Shown here one piece after another: positions 43,978 through 53,586 of a stretch of 64,000 nucleotides of DNA. The notes beneath the pieces were generated by a model, which made no database searches, was not told where the DNA came from, and was given only the letters and a program-made list of their open reading frames with translations. The translations under genes and the position numbers were made by a program. Origin of the DNA: Deinococcus sp045062605 (GTDB lineage Bacteria > Deinococcota > Deinococci > Deinococcales > Deinococcaceae); contig NZ_JBJGDW010000015.1 in the NCBI RefSeq assembly GCF_045062605.1, forward strand, positions 6,185-70,184, in the 5' to 3' direction. Every line of letters starts with the position of its first letter. Within the stretch, counting starts at the first letter, position 1.

Positions 43978-46004
43978 GCCGTCAAGCCATTGTCTACAGT
44001 GCCGTGCTGTCTGGCCTGCCCGGTTCCGTCCTCTCCTGGGACTACAGCCACAACGGGGAAGCTGAGGAGCTGTCGGTCACGGTGAGCGGACTGTACGGGC
44101 TGGCAACCCCCAGCGTCTCCCTGAGCGCACAGGCCCGCTGGGCAGACGGAACCCTGTTGGCCTCGCTGCCCGTCCGCAGTTTTGCCGCCATCGGGCAGGA
44201 ACCGCAGGAGGATGCAGGATCACGCCAGACCACCTTCCGCCTGAGAAATAGCTTCAACAAAGCGTTGCGCGGCGACGTGCTGCCCGAACTGATCCCCTGG
44301 AAGATCACCCCAACGCCTGAAAACTGCGGCAAGATTCGCCAGAAGATCAGCGTGAGTGCCGTTGTCCGGGCCGCATTGCAGGATTACGGCGTGGCCCTGT
44401 CCGCAGACCCCTTGCTGGGCACGTTCTGGGAGGAAGGCCGCTCTGACTTCAGTACCCTCAACCTGAGTCCGCAGGCGCTGTGGGACGCCACCTATGGGGC
44501 GCTGGGGATGGTGCTGCACACGAGCGGGGCCGGGAATCGTCTGGTAGGACGCCCTGCGAACCCCACAGTGAATCGCGGTGGGGCATTCATCTCCGAGGAC
44601 TGGATCACGGAACTGGGCCAGGGACGGGAATTGCTTCAGACGCCTACCGCACTGACGCTCAAGGGAGGCGACTTCTATCAAAGCCTGGACGTGGCCGCGC
44701 TGCTGCAATTCCTCGGCACCGATCCAGCAGCAAGCGAAGTGGCGCGTGAACTCCTGCCGAATCAGGAATGGTATGACCCGGCAGAGAGTGCAGGCACGGC
44801 GCGCACGCAGCGGGGTTATCTCAAGAGCGGCGGGCAGATGGTTGCGGACATTGAAATCACGACAGATGATGTCGGTGTCAGCGAGACGGTAGATGGGAAG
44901 CCGTACTTCCGCCTGTGGAGCGGGGTGGCCACCGGATACAAGCGCACGACCACCCGCTACGATCCGAACTGCCCCGGACGGCCCACCCTGCAAACCACCG
45001 AGAGCAAGACCTGGGCTTTTGACGCACAGACCCAGGGGGGCGCGTTCAGCACGACTGGCCCCGCCTTGTACCGCAACCTCCAAGTGGGCGATCTGGCCTC
45101 CGACGAACTGACCGTGACCACCTACCGCTACAGCCCACAGGGCCATCTGGCGGCCAAGACCACAAGCAGCAGGCGGCTGGGCAGCCTGAAGCAGCAGGAC
45201 GCCGAGCTTGCCCCGGAAGACCGTGGGCCACTCCAGGCCCGTGAGTACATCAGCACGACGCAGACGGAGCAGTGGCAGCCCATTGGAGGCGGGCGCTGGC
45301 TCTACACGCCAGGGGTCAGCGGGCAGACGCTTGTTGCCGTCTACGATGCCAAAAGCGGGGAGGCGGTACGCACGGCCAGCGTGGCCCGCTCTGCCCCGGA
45401 CGTGTCCCGCATCACCGATCAGGCCCCACCACAATACGATTGCAGCAAGTGTGATGACCTGAAAGCCGTCCAATACGCCACAGGGGTCACGTTGCGGACA
45501 GGAGACGCAGGCTTTGCCGAGGCCACAGAGGCGGCACTCGCTTTCATCCCGCCCGACATGCTGATCTCGGTGGCCCGCTTCATGCTGGCGAACATCTGGG
45601 GCCGCGTGGTCAGCACGTTCACCGTGCCCCTGCCGCTCGGCTACTTCCCCGGTGACTGGACTTCCTACGGTGAGGTACGGGAACTGCGGATCAGTCAGGC
45701 ACAAGGCGATCCGAAAATCAGCACGACGCTGACCACCGTGAAGCCAGACAACTTGTTGGGCACTCCGGGCAGCGCCGCTGTCTCCGATCTGGACTATGAC
45801 CAGAACAGCGGCAAAGCCACGATGCTGGCAGGCAAACCGGGCGGGGCCATTGCCCGGATCGGCACGGGTTGGGACGTGGCAACCGGCCAGCCGCGCAGTG
45901 AGCCAGGGTTCATCGCCTTCCGAACAGGGTTCCCGCCCCGTCCAGGGGATGAGATTGACTGGCAGCTTGTGAACGGCAGGCGGGAGGCGACAAATGCAAG
46001 ATGA
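43974..46004 (+). CDS. Tail tip/baseplate hub protein candidate
   Basis: 676 aa. N-terminal beta domains with RQAIVYSAVLSGLPG..., a middle segment (FSTLNLSPQALWDATYGALGMVL) like gp27-type hub folds, and a long beta-rich C-terminus. Size and place downstream of the tape measure suggest the hub. No enzymatic motif seen. Confidence 0.6.
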   Translation: MSRQAIVYSAVLSGLPGSVLSWDYSHNGEAEELSVTVSGLYGLATPSVSLSAQARWADGTLLASLPVRSFAAIGQEPQEDAGSRQTTFRLRNSFNKALRGDVLPELIPWKITPTPENCGKIRQKISVSAVVRAALQDYGVALSADPLLGTFWEEGRSDFSTLNLSPQALWDATYGALGMVLHTSGAGNRLVGRPANPTVNRGGAFISEDWITELGQGRELLQTPTALTLKGGDFYQSLDVAALLQFLGTDPAASEVARELLPNQEWYDPAESAGTARTQRGYLKSGGQMVADIEITTDDVGVSETVDGKPYFRLWSGVATGYKRTTTRYDPNCPGRPTLQTTESKTWAFDAQTQGGAFSTTGPALYRNLQVGDLASDELTVTTYRYSPQGHLAAKTTSSRRLGSLKQQDAELAPEDRGPLQAREYISTTQTEQWQPIGGGRWLYTPGVSGQTLVAVYDAKSGEAVRTASVARSAPDVSRITDQAPPQYDCSKCDDLKAVQYATGVTLRTGDAGFAEATEAALAFIPPDMLISVARFMLANIWGRVVSTFTVPLPLGYFPGDWTSYGEVRELRISQAQGDPKISTTLTTVKPDNLLGTPGSAAVSDLDYDQNSGKATMLAGKPGGAIARIGTGWDVATGQPRSEPGFIAFRTGFPPRPGDEIDWQLVNGRREATNAR

Positions 46005-47757
46005 TCTGCTCGGCCTCTTGATCGGGTGCAAGTGTGCCGGAAAGTGCTGCTGCCCTCCAAAGCCCTCAGATTCTCTCGTGCCCAGCGTCTTGTTCCGGCA
46101 ACAGTCGCGCACGTCCCCGCCTATCAGGTTGCCGGATGAATCGCCATTTGTTCCGCCTCTGCCCGTCTCGCGCTTCCTGGGCACGCCCCTGCCCGAGCGG
46201 GTGCCGAGCATCGGTGTGAATATGGATGCACTCACGTCCACGGTGGAATACACCGATGGCTGGGGCGTGTGGGGGATGGGCCTCCCCAAGAGCCTCAGCA
46301 ACTTCAACGACGTTCGGAACGCCGCCCCCACCGCGTATCAGCACGCCGATGGCAACCTGTACGGCTGTTCTGCGAGTGCCTACCAGTGGACCATTGCTCT
46401 GTACCGGATGCCGCTGGCCTCGCCCTCCGATCAGGTGGAGATCGGGACGTGGAACCTTGTCCTGCGAAACGAGGTGGTGGGGCAGTGGCACGAGATTGAC
46501 GGGCTGCTGGACAGCACCGTCGCACGCTCCCTGGACGGCTTCACGGTGTATCAGGTCAACTATTACAACCGCCAGTACGTCCCGGCAAACGGCGAGGTTG
46601 GCCCCTTCCCGCCCGATGAGGAATACATCGGCGTCTACGAACACCACATCGGCGTCTACGGCGCCTATAGCTTGCAGCACCAGGGTTGGATGCCCAGGAC
46701 CAGCGACGGGACCGTGGATGCCACCCACCCGGACGGGATCATGTGGAGCGGTACGCCGGACATGACGGACGTGGGGATTGCCACGAAATCCGGGCAAACG
46801 CTTCGCCCTGTTCCACAAAATGCGCTGCTGCTGTATGACCTCACACGCTCAGCCTGGTTGCCGTACCTTGATTTTACTGCGGTGGGTGGCGGACGCACCG
46901 CCTATCAGGGTGGCCCGCCGCCACCCACCTACAGCCTGACGGGCACCGTCACTGAGCGGGTGCGGCTAAAAGGCAAGGTGACGCTGCTGCGTCTGGACGC
47001 GCTGCCCACTGGGCTGCTGTCAAATTGGCCCATTCGAGACTGGCCGGACGTCCCTGCGGTGGACGGCGGGACACCGAGTACCCGCCCAGTGGGCGTCCTG
47101 CCTCACGCACAGGCGCTGCTGACCCCGGATGAGGACCGGGCCGTCTGGGACGCCTATCCACCGGGGAGCATCGTCCACTGGGATGGCGCCAGCCGTATGA
47201 GAACCCTCCAGGGAGAACCGGCATGGCATTTCAAGGTGTCCAGCATTGATTCCTCCGCCGATGCCCTCCGGTATCTTGGCACCCTCAGCCTGCTGGGCCT
47301 GCCCGAGTGGGCGATGCCCGCGCCGCTGACGGGCCTGGAGCAGTACCCCACAGGCATCACCGTCTCGGGCGGCACCCTCAGTCCCGAGGCAGACCCGCAC
47401 CTGCGCCTGCAAGTGCCCGCGCTGACAGATCGCCTGACCTCTCGCGTGGCCTGGAGCATCCCAGCAGGGAGCTACACCCTGGAAGTCACCTTCCCGCCCG
47501 CGCCAGGGGGCACGCAGCGCAGCACGGCCAGCTTCGCGCTGCGTGCCCCCTGGCAGACGCCGGACCTGACCGTGCTGGTGAATGTCGCAGGAGTCACGGA
47601 TGACATTCCGAACCTGACGGGCCGGACGTGGATTCAGCGCACGGTGCCCGCGTCAGATGACCCCTCCGGCATCCTCGTCTCCACGCCCGTCCCCATCACC
47701 CTGCACCTCGCCCAGTTCAGCGTGCTGCGGACGCTGCAAGCGCCCAGCACCATCTAG
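45994..47757 (+). CDS. Tail protein with N-terminal cysteine cluster, 587 aa
   Basis: Overlaps the hub gene. Starts with MQDDLLGLLIGCKCAGKCCCPP, five cysteines in nine residues, then large beta-rich domains (VEYTDGWGVWGMGLP..., EEYIGVYEHHIGVYGAYSLQ). The cysteines could bind a metal such as an iron-sulfur cluster, as in some tail-tip proteins. Probably distal tail. Confidence 0.6.
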   Translation: MQDDLLGLLIGCKCAGKCCCPPKPSDSLVPSVLFRQQSRTSPPIRLPDESPFVPPLPVSRFLGTPLPERVPSIGVNMDALTSTVEYTDGWGVWGMGLPKSLSNFNDVRNAAPTAYQHADGNLYGCSASAYQWTIALYRMPLASPSDQVEIGTWNLVLRNEVVGQWHEIDGLLDSTVARSLDGFTVYQVNYYNRQYVPANGEVGPFPPDEEYIGVYEHHIGVYGAYSLQHQGWMPRTSDGTVDATHPDGIMWSGTPDMTDVGIATKSGQTLRPVPQNALLLYDLTRSAWLPYLDFTAVGGGRTAYQGGPPPPTYSLTGTVTERVRLKGKVTLLRLDALPTGLLSNWPIRDWPDVPAVDGGTPSTRPVGVLPHAQALLTPDEDRAVWDAYPPGSIVHWDGASRMRTLQGEPAWHFKVSSIDSSADALRYLGTLSLLGLPEWAMPAPLTGLEQYPTGITVSGGTLSPEADPHLRLQVPALTDRLTSRVAWSIPAGSYTLEVTFPPAPGGTQRSTASFALRAPWQTPDLTVLVNVAGVTDDIPNLTGRTWIQRTVPASDDPSGILVSTPVPITLHLAQFSVLRTLQAPSTI

Positions 47758-47765
47758 GAGACACT

Positions 47766-48776
47766 ATGGCAGTCGTCGGACTCGTTGAAACCCTGGCCAC
47801 CACGCAAATACCCCTGGCCTATTACAGCGGTCTGATCGGCGCGCTGCTGCAAGGCCAGGAGGGCGCACCGGCCACCGTGCTGCTGAACGGCGTGGCGGTG
47901 ACGTACCCGGTTACGCTGGCTTCTCCTGACATTCTGCGGATCGAGCGCGGACCGGGCGAGACCGTGACCCGGCTGTACGGCACGCCCGTTGCCGCAGCGG
48001 GCATCACCATTCAGGAGGCGGACGGCTCCCCAACTGGGACACTGAAGACGCTCAAAATGCCAAACGGCACGCTCGTTGATAATGGCAGCGGCGTGTTTAC
48101 CTACACGCCCCCAGTCGCCTTCAACGCCACCAACAAACCCCGCCTGAAGGCGTCCTCCAGCACCATCTCACCCAGCCCGGTCCCGGCCAGCACTTTTGAC
48201 ATGTCTGCGGTGGCGTTCTGGAGCTTTACCCCAACCGCGACAGTGACGCTGACCGGCATCCGAAGCACGCGGGAGATGGCGGGGGCCAATCTGCGGGCTG
48301 AGGTGTTCCGGGTCAGCACGCAGGCGGTGATTGGCAGCAGCCCCTACGCGACGATGACGGGCGGGGCGATGACCGCCACGCTGAGCGCGCCCGTCACGCT
48401 GACGGCGGGGACACAGTACATGATCGGGTTGCGGACCAACAACTCGGGATGGGTGCAGTCCAGCGCCAGCGCCGTGTCGTTCGCTGGGTTCTCGCCGCTG
48501 ACTGGCACGGCGTATTACGCCGCAACCGGGAACGTGGATAACGCCTACCCCTCCAACACGATTGACGCAGGAGGCTACCCCGCGTTTGAACTGCAACTCG
48601 CAGGCACCTCAAAAGACGTGATCGGCCCGCTGGACCCCGCCGACTTCCCCACCGTCAGCGCCGCGTCTGCGCTGCCCATCAACAGCGGCGGCCTGGTGGT
48701 GGATGACGCGGCCAGGACGGCAACCCTGACCTGGAAGTTCAGCGACGGCAGCACGAAGTCCGTGGCGCTGATCTGA
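47766..48776 (+). CDS. Tail fibre protein with DUF4082-like module
   Basis: 336 aa. N-terminal 130 residues are beta; residues about 145-285 form a jelly-roll-like module (FWSFTPTATVTLTGI...AEVFRVSTQAVIG...LTAGTQYMIGL) shared with the collagen-like fibre downstream, followed by VIGPLDPADFPTVSAAS, also shared. Likely receptor-binding fibre. Confidence 0.65.
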   Translation: MAVVGLVETLATTQIPLAYYSGLIGALLQGQEGAPATVLLNGVAVTYPVTLASPDILRIERGPGETVTRLYGTPVAAAGITIQEADGSPTGTLKTLKMPNGTLVDNGSGVFTYTPPVAFNATNKPRLKASSSTISPSPVPASTFDMSAVAFWSFTPTATVTLTGIRSTREMAGANLRAEVFRVSTQAVIGSSPYATMTGGAMTATLSAPVTLTAGTQYMIGLRTNNSGWVQSSASAVSFAGFSPLTGTAYYAATGNVDNAYPSNTIDAGGYPAFELQLAGTSKDVIGPLDPADFPTVSAASALPINSGGLVVDDAARTATLTWKFSDGSTKSVALI

Positions 48777-48815
48777 TGCCCATGACCCACCCGACTCCCA
48801 CCCCCCGGAGGCTCC

Positions 48816-49190
48816 ATGCTGACCACTATTGTTGACCTGTCCGGCGTGCGCGGGGATACCCTGCTGCGCGCCTTCCCCCTCACCCGCGACGGCCTGCCCC
48901 TTAGCGCGGCAGACGGGGCGGAACTGGCGGCCCGCTTCGTGGGGAGCGTGCAGATTCGCGCCGCCGCAGATGATCCGCTGATTCTCGCCCAGGGCGCGGT
49001 GTCCTTTGTGACCACGGACCCGCCGCAACTGGTGATCGAGGTGTCCGGTGCCGACATGCAAGACGTCGAGCGCGCGGTCTATGACGTGCAACTGACCGAG
49101 GCCCGCCCAGGCAATCTGCAGGGCGATCTGGTGTGGACGATTCTAGCCGGGAAGATCAAACTCAGGAAGGACGTCGTTCGTGTTCCTTGA
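48816..49190 (+). CDS. Small fibre-associated protein, 124 aa
   Basis: Beta protein (TTIVDLSGVRGDTLLRAFPL ... AVYDVQLTEARPG) of the kind that forms the N-terminal plug of receptor-binding proteins. ATG with CCGGAGG upstream. Its stop overlaps the collagen-like fibre gene. Confidence 0.55.
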   Translation: MLTTIVDLSGVRGDTLLRAFPLTRDGLPLSAADGAELAARFVGSVQIRAAADDPLILAQGAVSFVTTDPPQLVIEVSGADMQDVERAVYDVQLTEARPGNLQGDLVWTILAGKIKLRKDVVRVP

Positions 49191-50859
49191 CGGCATCGCG
49201 GTCAGCGCGCCCACGGGGGGCCTGCTGGTTTTAGAGCCTGTCATCGGCGTGCTGGGCGAGGTGACAACCCCAGGCGTGACCGTGCCGATGCCGGGGCCAG
49301 GAGGCGCGGTTGGCCCTGTCGGTCCCCAGGGGATTCAGGGCGTCCCCGGTGCAGATGGACCCGTGGGTCCGCAGGGTGAGACTGGAGCCGTAGGCCCCCA
49401 GGGCTTTCAGGGCGTGAAAGGCGATACCGGACTTCAGGGGCCAATCGGAGAGACTGGGCCTGCTGGAGCGCAGGGGATTCAGGGCGAAGCTGGACCCATC
49501 GGGCCTCAAGGGACAGTGGGGGCGGCTGGCCCCGCAGGTCCGCAGGGCGGCCCCGGTCCGGCTGGCGCAGACGGGCAACCAGGGGCAACGGGGCCAGCGG
49601 GGGCAGACGGCGCAGTCGGGCCTCAAGGAATTCCGGGTGAGCCTGGACCCGCTGGCGCAGACGGGGGGCAGGGCGTCAAGGGGGACACCGGGGCCACAGG
49701 TCCGGCTGGAACAGACGGTCCGATCGGCCCTCAAGGCACCACTGGCCCTGTCGGCGCAAAAGGCGATCCTGGCACCGCTGCCACCGTCACTGTCGGGACC
49801 GTCACCACGGGGGCGGCAGGAACGCAGGCGCAGGTCACCAACAGCGGCACCACGAGCGCCGCCGTGCTGAACTTCGTGATTCCGAAAGGTGCGGACGGCA
49901 CGGGCGGGAGCGGGGCTGTCAGCAGCGTGGCCGGACGGACGGGGGCAGTGGTCATCACTACCACTGATCTCGCGGACTTCACCGAGGCGTCCCAGGACGT
50001 ACTCGGCGCGATTCTGGCGGACAGCACCGACCTCGATTACACGTACAACGATGCTGCCAACACCGAGACGGCCACGGTGACGGGCCTGCGCGGGAAGAGC
50101 CTGCCCGCCTCTGCTGCCCTGACGGCTGGCCTGAGCATCCGCGTCAATACCGCTGGGACAGCCTGGGAGGCGTACACGCCAGGAGGAGGCAGCAGCGGCA
50201 CACCCCGCCTGAGTGCCGAAACGCCCAGCGGGACCGTGGCCGCCCGCGTGGCGGCAAGGACGGGAGCGGGGAGCACCTGGGGGGGGAACTACTACCAGCG
50301 GCTCACCCCGACTGCCGATATTCGCGTGGTCGGCCTGGAGGACAGCCGCCCGCACGGCACCGGCGTCGTCACGGCGAAAATCTGGAACGTCAGCACCGGG
50401 ACGCTCATCGCCTCATCCGCACCCCTGACCGCCGCCCAGCGCACCGGGACGTACCGCTGGGTCTTTGCAAATGGGCAGGGCGTTGTGCTGACTGCCGGGG
50501 CGGCAATCGCCATCGGTATTGACGCAGCGACAGGCACCCTGGAGTACCAGGGTGAGGGCAACCTGACCAGCATGGCGGGCTTTACAGTCGGGCCAGGTGC
50601 CTACGCTGCCTCCGGTGGTTTTCCGAATAGCTCCTACGCAGGAACACCAACGTTTGACGTGCTGACTGCCCCCGCTACCCTCGCCGCCAAGGGCGTCATT
50701 GGACCGCTGGACCCTGTTGATTTTCCCACCGTGTCCAACCTCACGAGCCTCCCCAACAACAGCGGTGCACTCTACACGGGCGTCACCCCGCCCCGTCCGG
50801 TGTATCGCGCTGCTGACGGCACCCTGTACTACGGCCCGGCCTACAGCGCCACCCCCTGA
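49180..50859 (+). CDS. Collagen-like tail fibre
   Basis: 559 aa, GTG start. Residues about 37-198 are almost perfect Gly-X-Y triplets (GPQG, GADG and GPAG units), predicted to form a triple helix shaft. Then a trimerisation-like segment (SSVAGRTGAVVITTTDL), then the DUF4082-like module and GVIGPLDPVDFPTVSN shared with the 47766 gene. Likely long side fibre. Confidence 0.88.
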   Translation: MFLDGIAVSAPTGGLLVLEPVIGVLGEVTTPGVTVPMPGPGGAVGPVGPQGIQGVPGADGPVGPQGETGAVGPQGFQGVKGDTGLQGPIGETGPAGAQGIQGEAGPIGPQGTVGAAGPAGPQGGPGPAGADGQPGATGPAGADGAVGPQGIPGEPGPAGADGGQGVKGDTGATGPAGTDGPIGPQGTTGPVGAKGDPGTAATVTVGTVTTGAAGTQAQVTNSGTTSAAVLNFVIPKGADGTGGSGAVSSVAGRTGAVVITTTDLADFTEASQDVLGAILADSTDLDYTYNDAANTETATVTGLRGKSLPASAALTAGLSIRVNTAGTAWEAYTPGGGSSGTPRLSAETPSGTVAARVAARTGAGSTWGGNYYQRLTPTADIRVVGLEDSRPHGTGVVTAKIWNVSTGTLIASSAPLTAAQRTGTYRWVFANGQGVVLTAGAAIAIGIDAATGTLEYQGEGNLTSMAGFTVGPGAYAASGGFPNSSYAGTPTFDVLTAPATLAAKGVIGPLDPVDFPTVSNLTSLPNNSGALYTGVTPPRPVYRAADGTLYYGPAYSATP

Positions 50860-50902
50860 TCCCTGCCTCGCCTGTTGGGCGAGTGCTTAAGTAGGAGACC
50901 CC

Positions 50903-52390
50903 ATGACCCTAGACACCGATCTGGCCCGCGCGTCCCAGGACGCCTCCGCCCTCGCAGAGCGGCTGCTGGACCTGTCCAAAGCCGTCCCCGTCATCCCGCC
51001 CCCGCCCGCCCCCATCTGGCAAATCCTGGCCGACGAACCCGGACCCTTTGAGGTCACAGGCACGCAGACCGTCCGCTACGGCAAAGGCGACAGGTGGGTC
51101 AAGAAGCTGGTGTCCGGCAAGGGCGCGGCCAGCAACGGCTTCTTTGGCTCGGACCCTGTTCCCGGCGTCACCAAGCAGGCCCAGGTCTTGATCGTGCCGG
51201 GGACGATCCTCCCAAAAGCTAAAGGGACGGCGGCCGTCCCTGCGCCTGCCGTCCCTGCTGCCGAGAAGCCCGTGATCAACATCGGCCCCATGTGGAAACC
51301 GCCAAAGGTCATCACGTCTGGCGGCGTCTATGAAGGCATGTGGAAGTCGGATGACCCCGCCGTGGCCGCCGTGACGATCCGCACTTCAGAACTGGTGGAA
51401 CTGCGGGGGGAGGCAGACAGCAAGGGGCACGTCGTCAGCGCGCCCTGGGCCTGGGTCAACCTGGTCATCCGGCAGATGCAAGCGCGCGGCGTGAACCCAA
51501 ACGTTCTGCGGCGCGTCGGCGGGCGGTTCCTGGCGGCAGAGGGCGTGGAGTCGCTGCTGATCGAGGACAGCGACATTACCGGAAGCAGCGGCGTCTACGT
51601 CAACACCTGGCGGCCCAGCAAGGTCCGGCCCTACAGCATCATCATGCAGCGCCTACGCGGCAAGAACATGGAAGGCCGCCTGAGCGACGGGCGCGGCGGT
51701 TACCTTCAGGAGTTCTACCGGGGCCAGTACGTCCAATTGAACAACCTCGCCAACATTCCCGGCGTGCTGCTGGACCTCCTGCGCCTGGACAACACGGCGC
51801 GGGAATCCTTCATTGAGGACGCCGTGAACTTCCATAACTGCACCGGGACGCTGGAGAGCTTCATGCGGATCACCCGTTCCCTGATTAATGGGGCCTTCGG
51901 GTCTCCAGTAGACGGCGACTACACGGGCGGCGGCATCATGCTGGGCGACGGTGAAGGTGGGAAGCAGGAGGCCCTGAAGAACACCGTGATCGAGACCAGC
52001 AACTACGGGCTGGCCGTCTCCAACGGGAACCACATCCGGGTGGTGGAAAACATCGCCCTGGGCCTTGGCAAGTTGCCAGACGGCACCATCCTTGACAGCA
52101 CGCCGGACTGCGGGTTCTACGCGCGGGACTATGACCAAACCGTGGGCAAGCCGGACACCTACCGCGACCCGTCCACGGTGCTGTTTCAGGACAACCTGGC
52201 GGGCTGGATGCGTCCCACCGCCAACAACCCGACGCGCCGCAACGATTACGGTGTGGCACCGGATCAGGCACGCTCTGTCAACAACCGAAGCGTGATTGGC
52301 GACGTCACGCCGGCCATGCTGACCAGCGCGATTGCCGACTGGGAAGCGATGGCGTCCAGGGCGGGCATGAAGCATGCGGGGCGAATCTAG
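50903..52390 (+). CDS. Parallel beta-helix tailspike-like protein
   Basis: 495 aa. N-terminal coiled region and proline-rich linker (residues 30-45); central region with regular short strands and NN/SG turns (IIMQRLRGKNMEGRL..., VQLNNLANIPGVLL..., NGNHIRVVENIALG) typical of pectate-lyase-like right-handed beta-helices. May bind or degrade the host's surface polysaccharide. Catalytic residues not identifiable. Confidence 0.72.
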   Translation: MTLDTDLARASQDASALAERLLDLSKAVPVIPPPPAPIWQILADEPGPFEVTGTQTVRYGKGDRWVKKLVSGKGAASNGFFGSDPVPGVTKQAQVLIVPGTILPKAKGTAAVPAPAVPAAEKPVINIGPMWKPPKVITSGGVYEGMWKSDDPAVAAVTIRTSELVELRGEADSKGHVVSAPWAWVNLVIRQMQARGVNPNVLRRVGGRFLAAEGVESLLIEDSDITGSSGVYVNTWRPSKVRPYSIIMQRLRGKNMEGRLSDGRGGYLQEFYRGQYVQLNNLANIPGVLLDLLRLDNTARESFIEDAVNFHNCTGTLESFMRITRSLINGAFGSPVDGDYTGGGIMLGDGEGGKQEALKNTVIETSNYGLAVSNGNHIRVVENIALGLGKLPDGTILDSTPDCGFYARDYDQTVGKPDTYRDPSTVLFQDNLAGWMRPTANNPTRRNDYGVAPDQARSVNNRSVIGDVTPAMLTSAIADWEAMASRAGMKHAGRI

Positions 52391-52801
52391 ATGGCGCGCC
52401 GATTGGGGAGCGCCGCCCTGCTGATCGGGGCGGCGCTTTCGTTGCCGCTGGCGAGCGTACTGGGCGCAATCCCCCCAATCCCGGCGGTTTGCCGTTTGGA
52501 GGTGATCCCGGATTACACCCTCGGATTCGTGTACAAGGCCGTCCTGCGCCTCTCGCCTGAGTGCGAGTTCGGGCAAAGCCTGCGGGTCCGCAAGTCCAGC
52601 ACGCTGAACGTCAAGCGGGAAGGCGCGCCCGTTCAGCCGATTCGGCCTGAAGTGGGTGCCTGGACGCTGGGACGCTTGAGCAGCACCATTCCAGACTGGC
52701 AACTCTGGACCTCAAATTCCTGGCGCTGGGAATACAACGATCCGCTGCTGACCAAAGGCAAGTGGAAAGCCGGGGAGGTGCGCTATGCCAGACCTGAATA
52801 G
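52391..52801 (+). CDS. Secreted small phage protein, 136 aa
   Basis: N-terminal signal-like segment (SAALLIGAALSLPLASVLGA) followed by a beta-type domain with two cysteines (VCRLEV, PECEFG). ATG one base after the tailspike stop. Unknown; may be cell-surface or lysis related. Confidence 0.6.
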   Translation: MARRLGSAALLIGAALSLPLASVLGAIPPIPAVCRLEVIPDYTLGFVYKAVLRLSPECEFGQSLRVRKSSTLNVKREGAPVQPIRPEVGAWTLGRLSSTIPDWQLWTSNSWRWEYNDPLLTKGKWKAGEVRYARPE

Positions 52802-53246
52802 GCGCACGGTGTCTGACGAGCCGAGCTTCTGGCGCGGGGTTGCCTACGGCATGAGGGCCATGCTCATCGCTACCCACGTCCTTTTTGGGATTCCGTGCAT
52901 CGTGCGGCAGAACATCCCGCTGCTGTTCACCGGGTACGCGAAGTTCGACGATCAATTCCCGTTCGTCGTGTGGGGGCTGGCCAGCCTTCTCGCCGCCCTG
53001 CTCCTGGCTGTGGTGCCCATGCGTGTGCCGTGGGGGCTGGGTTCCACCATGTTCAGCGCGTTCCTGTTCCTGTTTATCGGCTTCATGTTCGCCGTGGGCG
53101 CGGGCCTGCTGCCGGGGACGGCGATGTTCCTGGGGTTCGGGGCGGCGTCGGGACTGCTGTTCATCCGTTCGCTCTGGTTTTACATGATTCAGGTGCAGTG
53201 GTTTCAGGCGCATGTGCTTGAACGGACGGTGGTGCGTGGCCGATGA
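52785..53246 (+). CDS. Four-TM membrane protein, 153 aa
   Basis: Hydrophobic segments around residues 22-40, 58-76, 80-105 and 108-135. Sits at the start of the lysis region, overlapping its neighbours. Could be a holin or host-envelope protein; a better holin candidate lies at 54373. Confidence 0.65.
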   Translation: MPDLNRRTVSDEPSFWRGVAYGMRAMLIATHVLFGIPCIVRQNIPLLFTGYAKFDDQFPFVVWGLASLLAALLLAVVPMRVPWGLGSTMFSAFLFLFIGFMFAVGAGLLPGTAMFLGFGAASGLLFIRSLWFYMIQVQWFQAHVLERTVVRGR

Positions 53247-53586
53247 CACCACCAGGGAGGCGCTGACCTGGGCCGTTGGGGGCGCGGGTGGGCTGAGTGT
53301 CGTCGGTCTGCTGGGCGTGCTGATCCGGGGCCTGCTGACCGGCACCATCGTGCAGGAAAAAGAGGTCCGCGACGATCTGCGCACCGAGGTTAACCGCCTG
53401 CGGGAAGACCAGGTCCGTCAGCAGGGGGAGATCGATGGTCTGCGGACCGCCATGCGCCTCCTGACCGGCGTCAACCTGCACCTGATGACCAGCCGCGCCG
53501 ATGCCCGCGCCGCCCTGCGGGAGGCCGAACGCGAGCTGCACCGCACCCCCACCGAATGGCCGGTGGACCCGATAGGAGGAACATGA
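53236..53586 (+). CDS. TM-coiled-coil lysis-region protein, 116 aa
   Basis: GTG overlapping the previous stop. One membrane helix (GGLSVVGLLGVLIRGLLTG) followed by a coiled coil (RDDLRTEVNRLREDQVRQQGEIDGL). Shape resembles hemolysin XhlA-type or spanin-like proteins that work with holins. Confidence 0.65.
   Translation: MADDTTREALTWAVGGAGGLSVVGLLGVLIRGLLTGTIVQEKEVRDDLRTEVNRLREDQVRQQGEIDGLRTAMRLLTGVNLHLMTSRADARAALREAERELHRTPTEWPVDPIGGT

Noticed and set aside
44220..46331. 703-codon frame antisense to the tail hub gene
   Set aside because: Shadow frame spanning two real overlapping genes, with no family likeness.
49288..49780. Short repeated G/C-rich units that could be taken for a CRISPR-like or satellite array
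   Set aside because: Periodicity is 9 bases in frame and codes for Gly-X-Y triplets; it is a collagen-like coding region.
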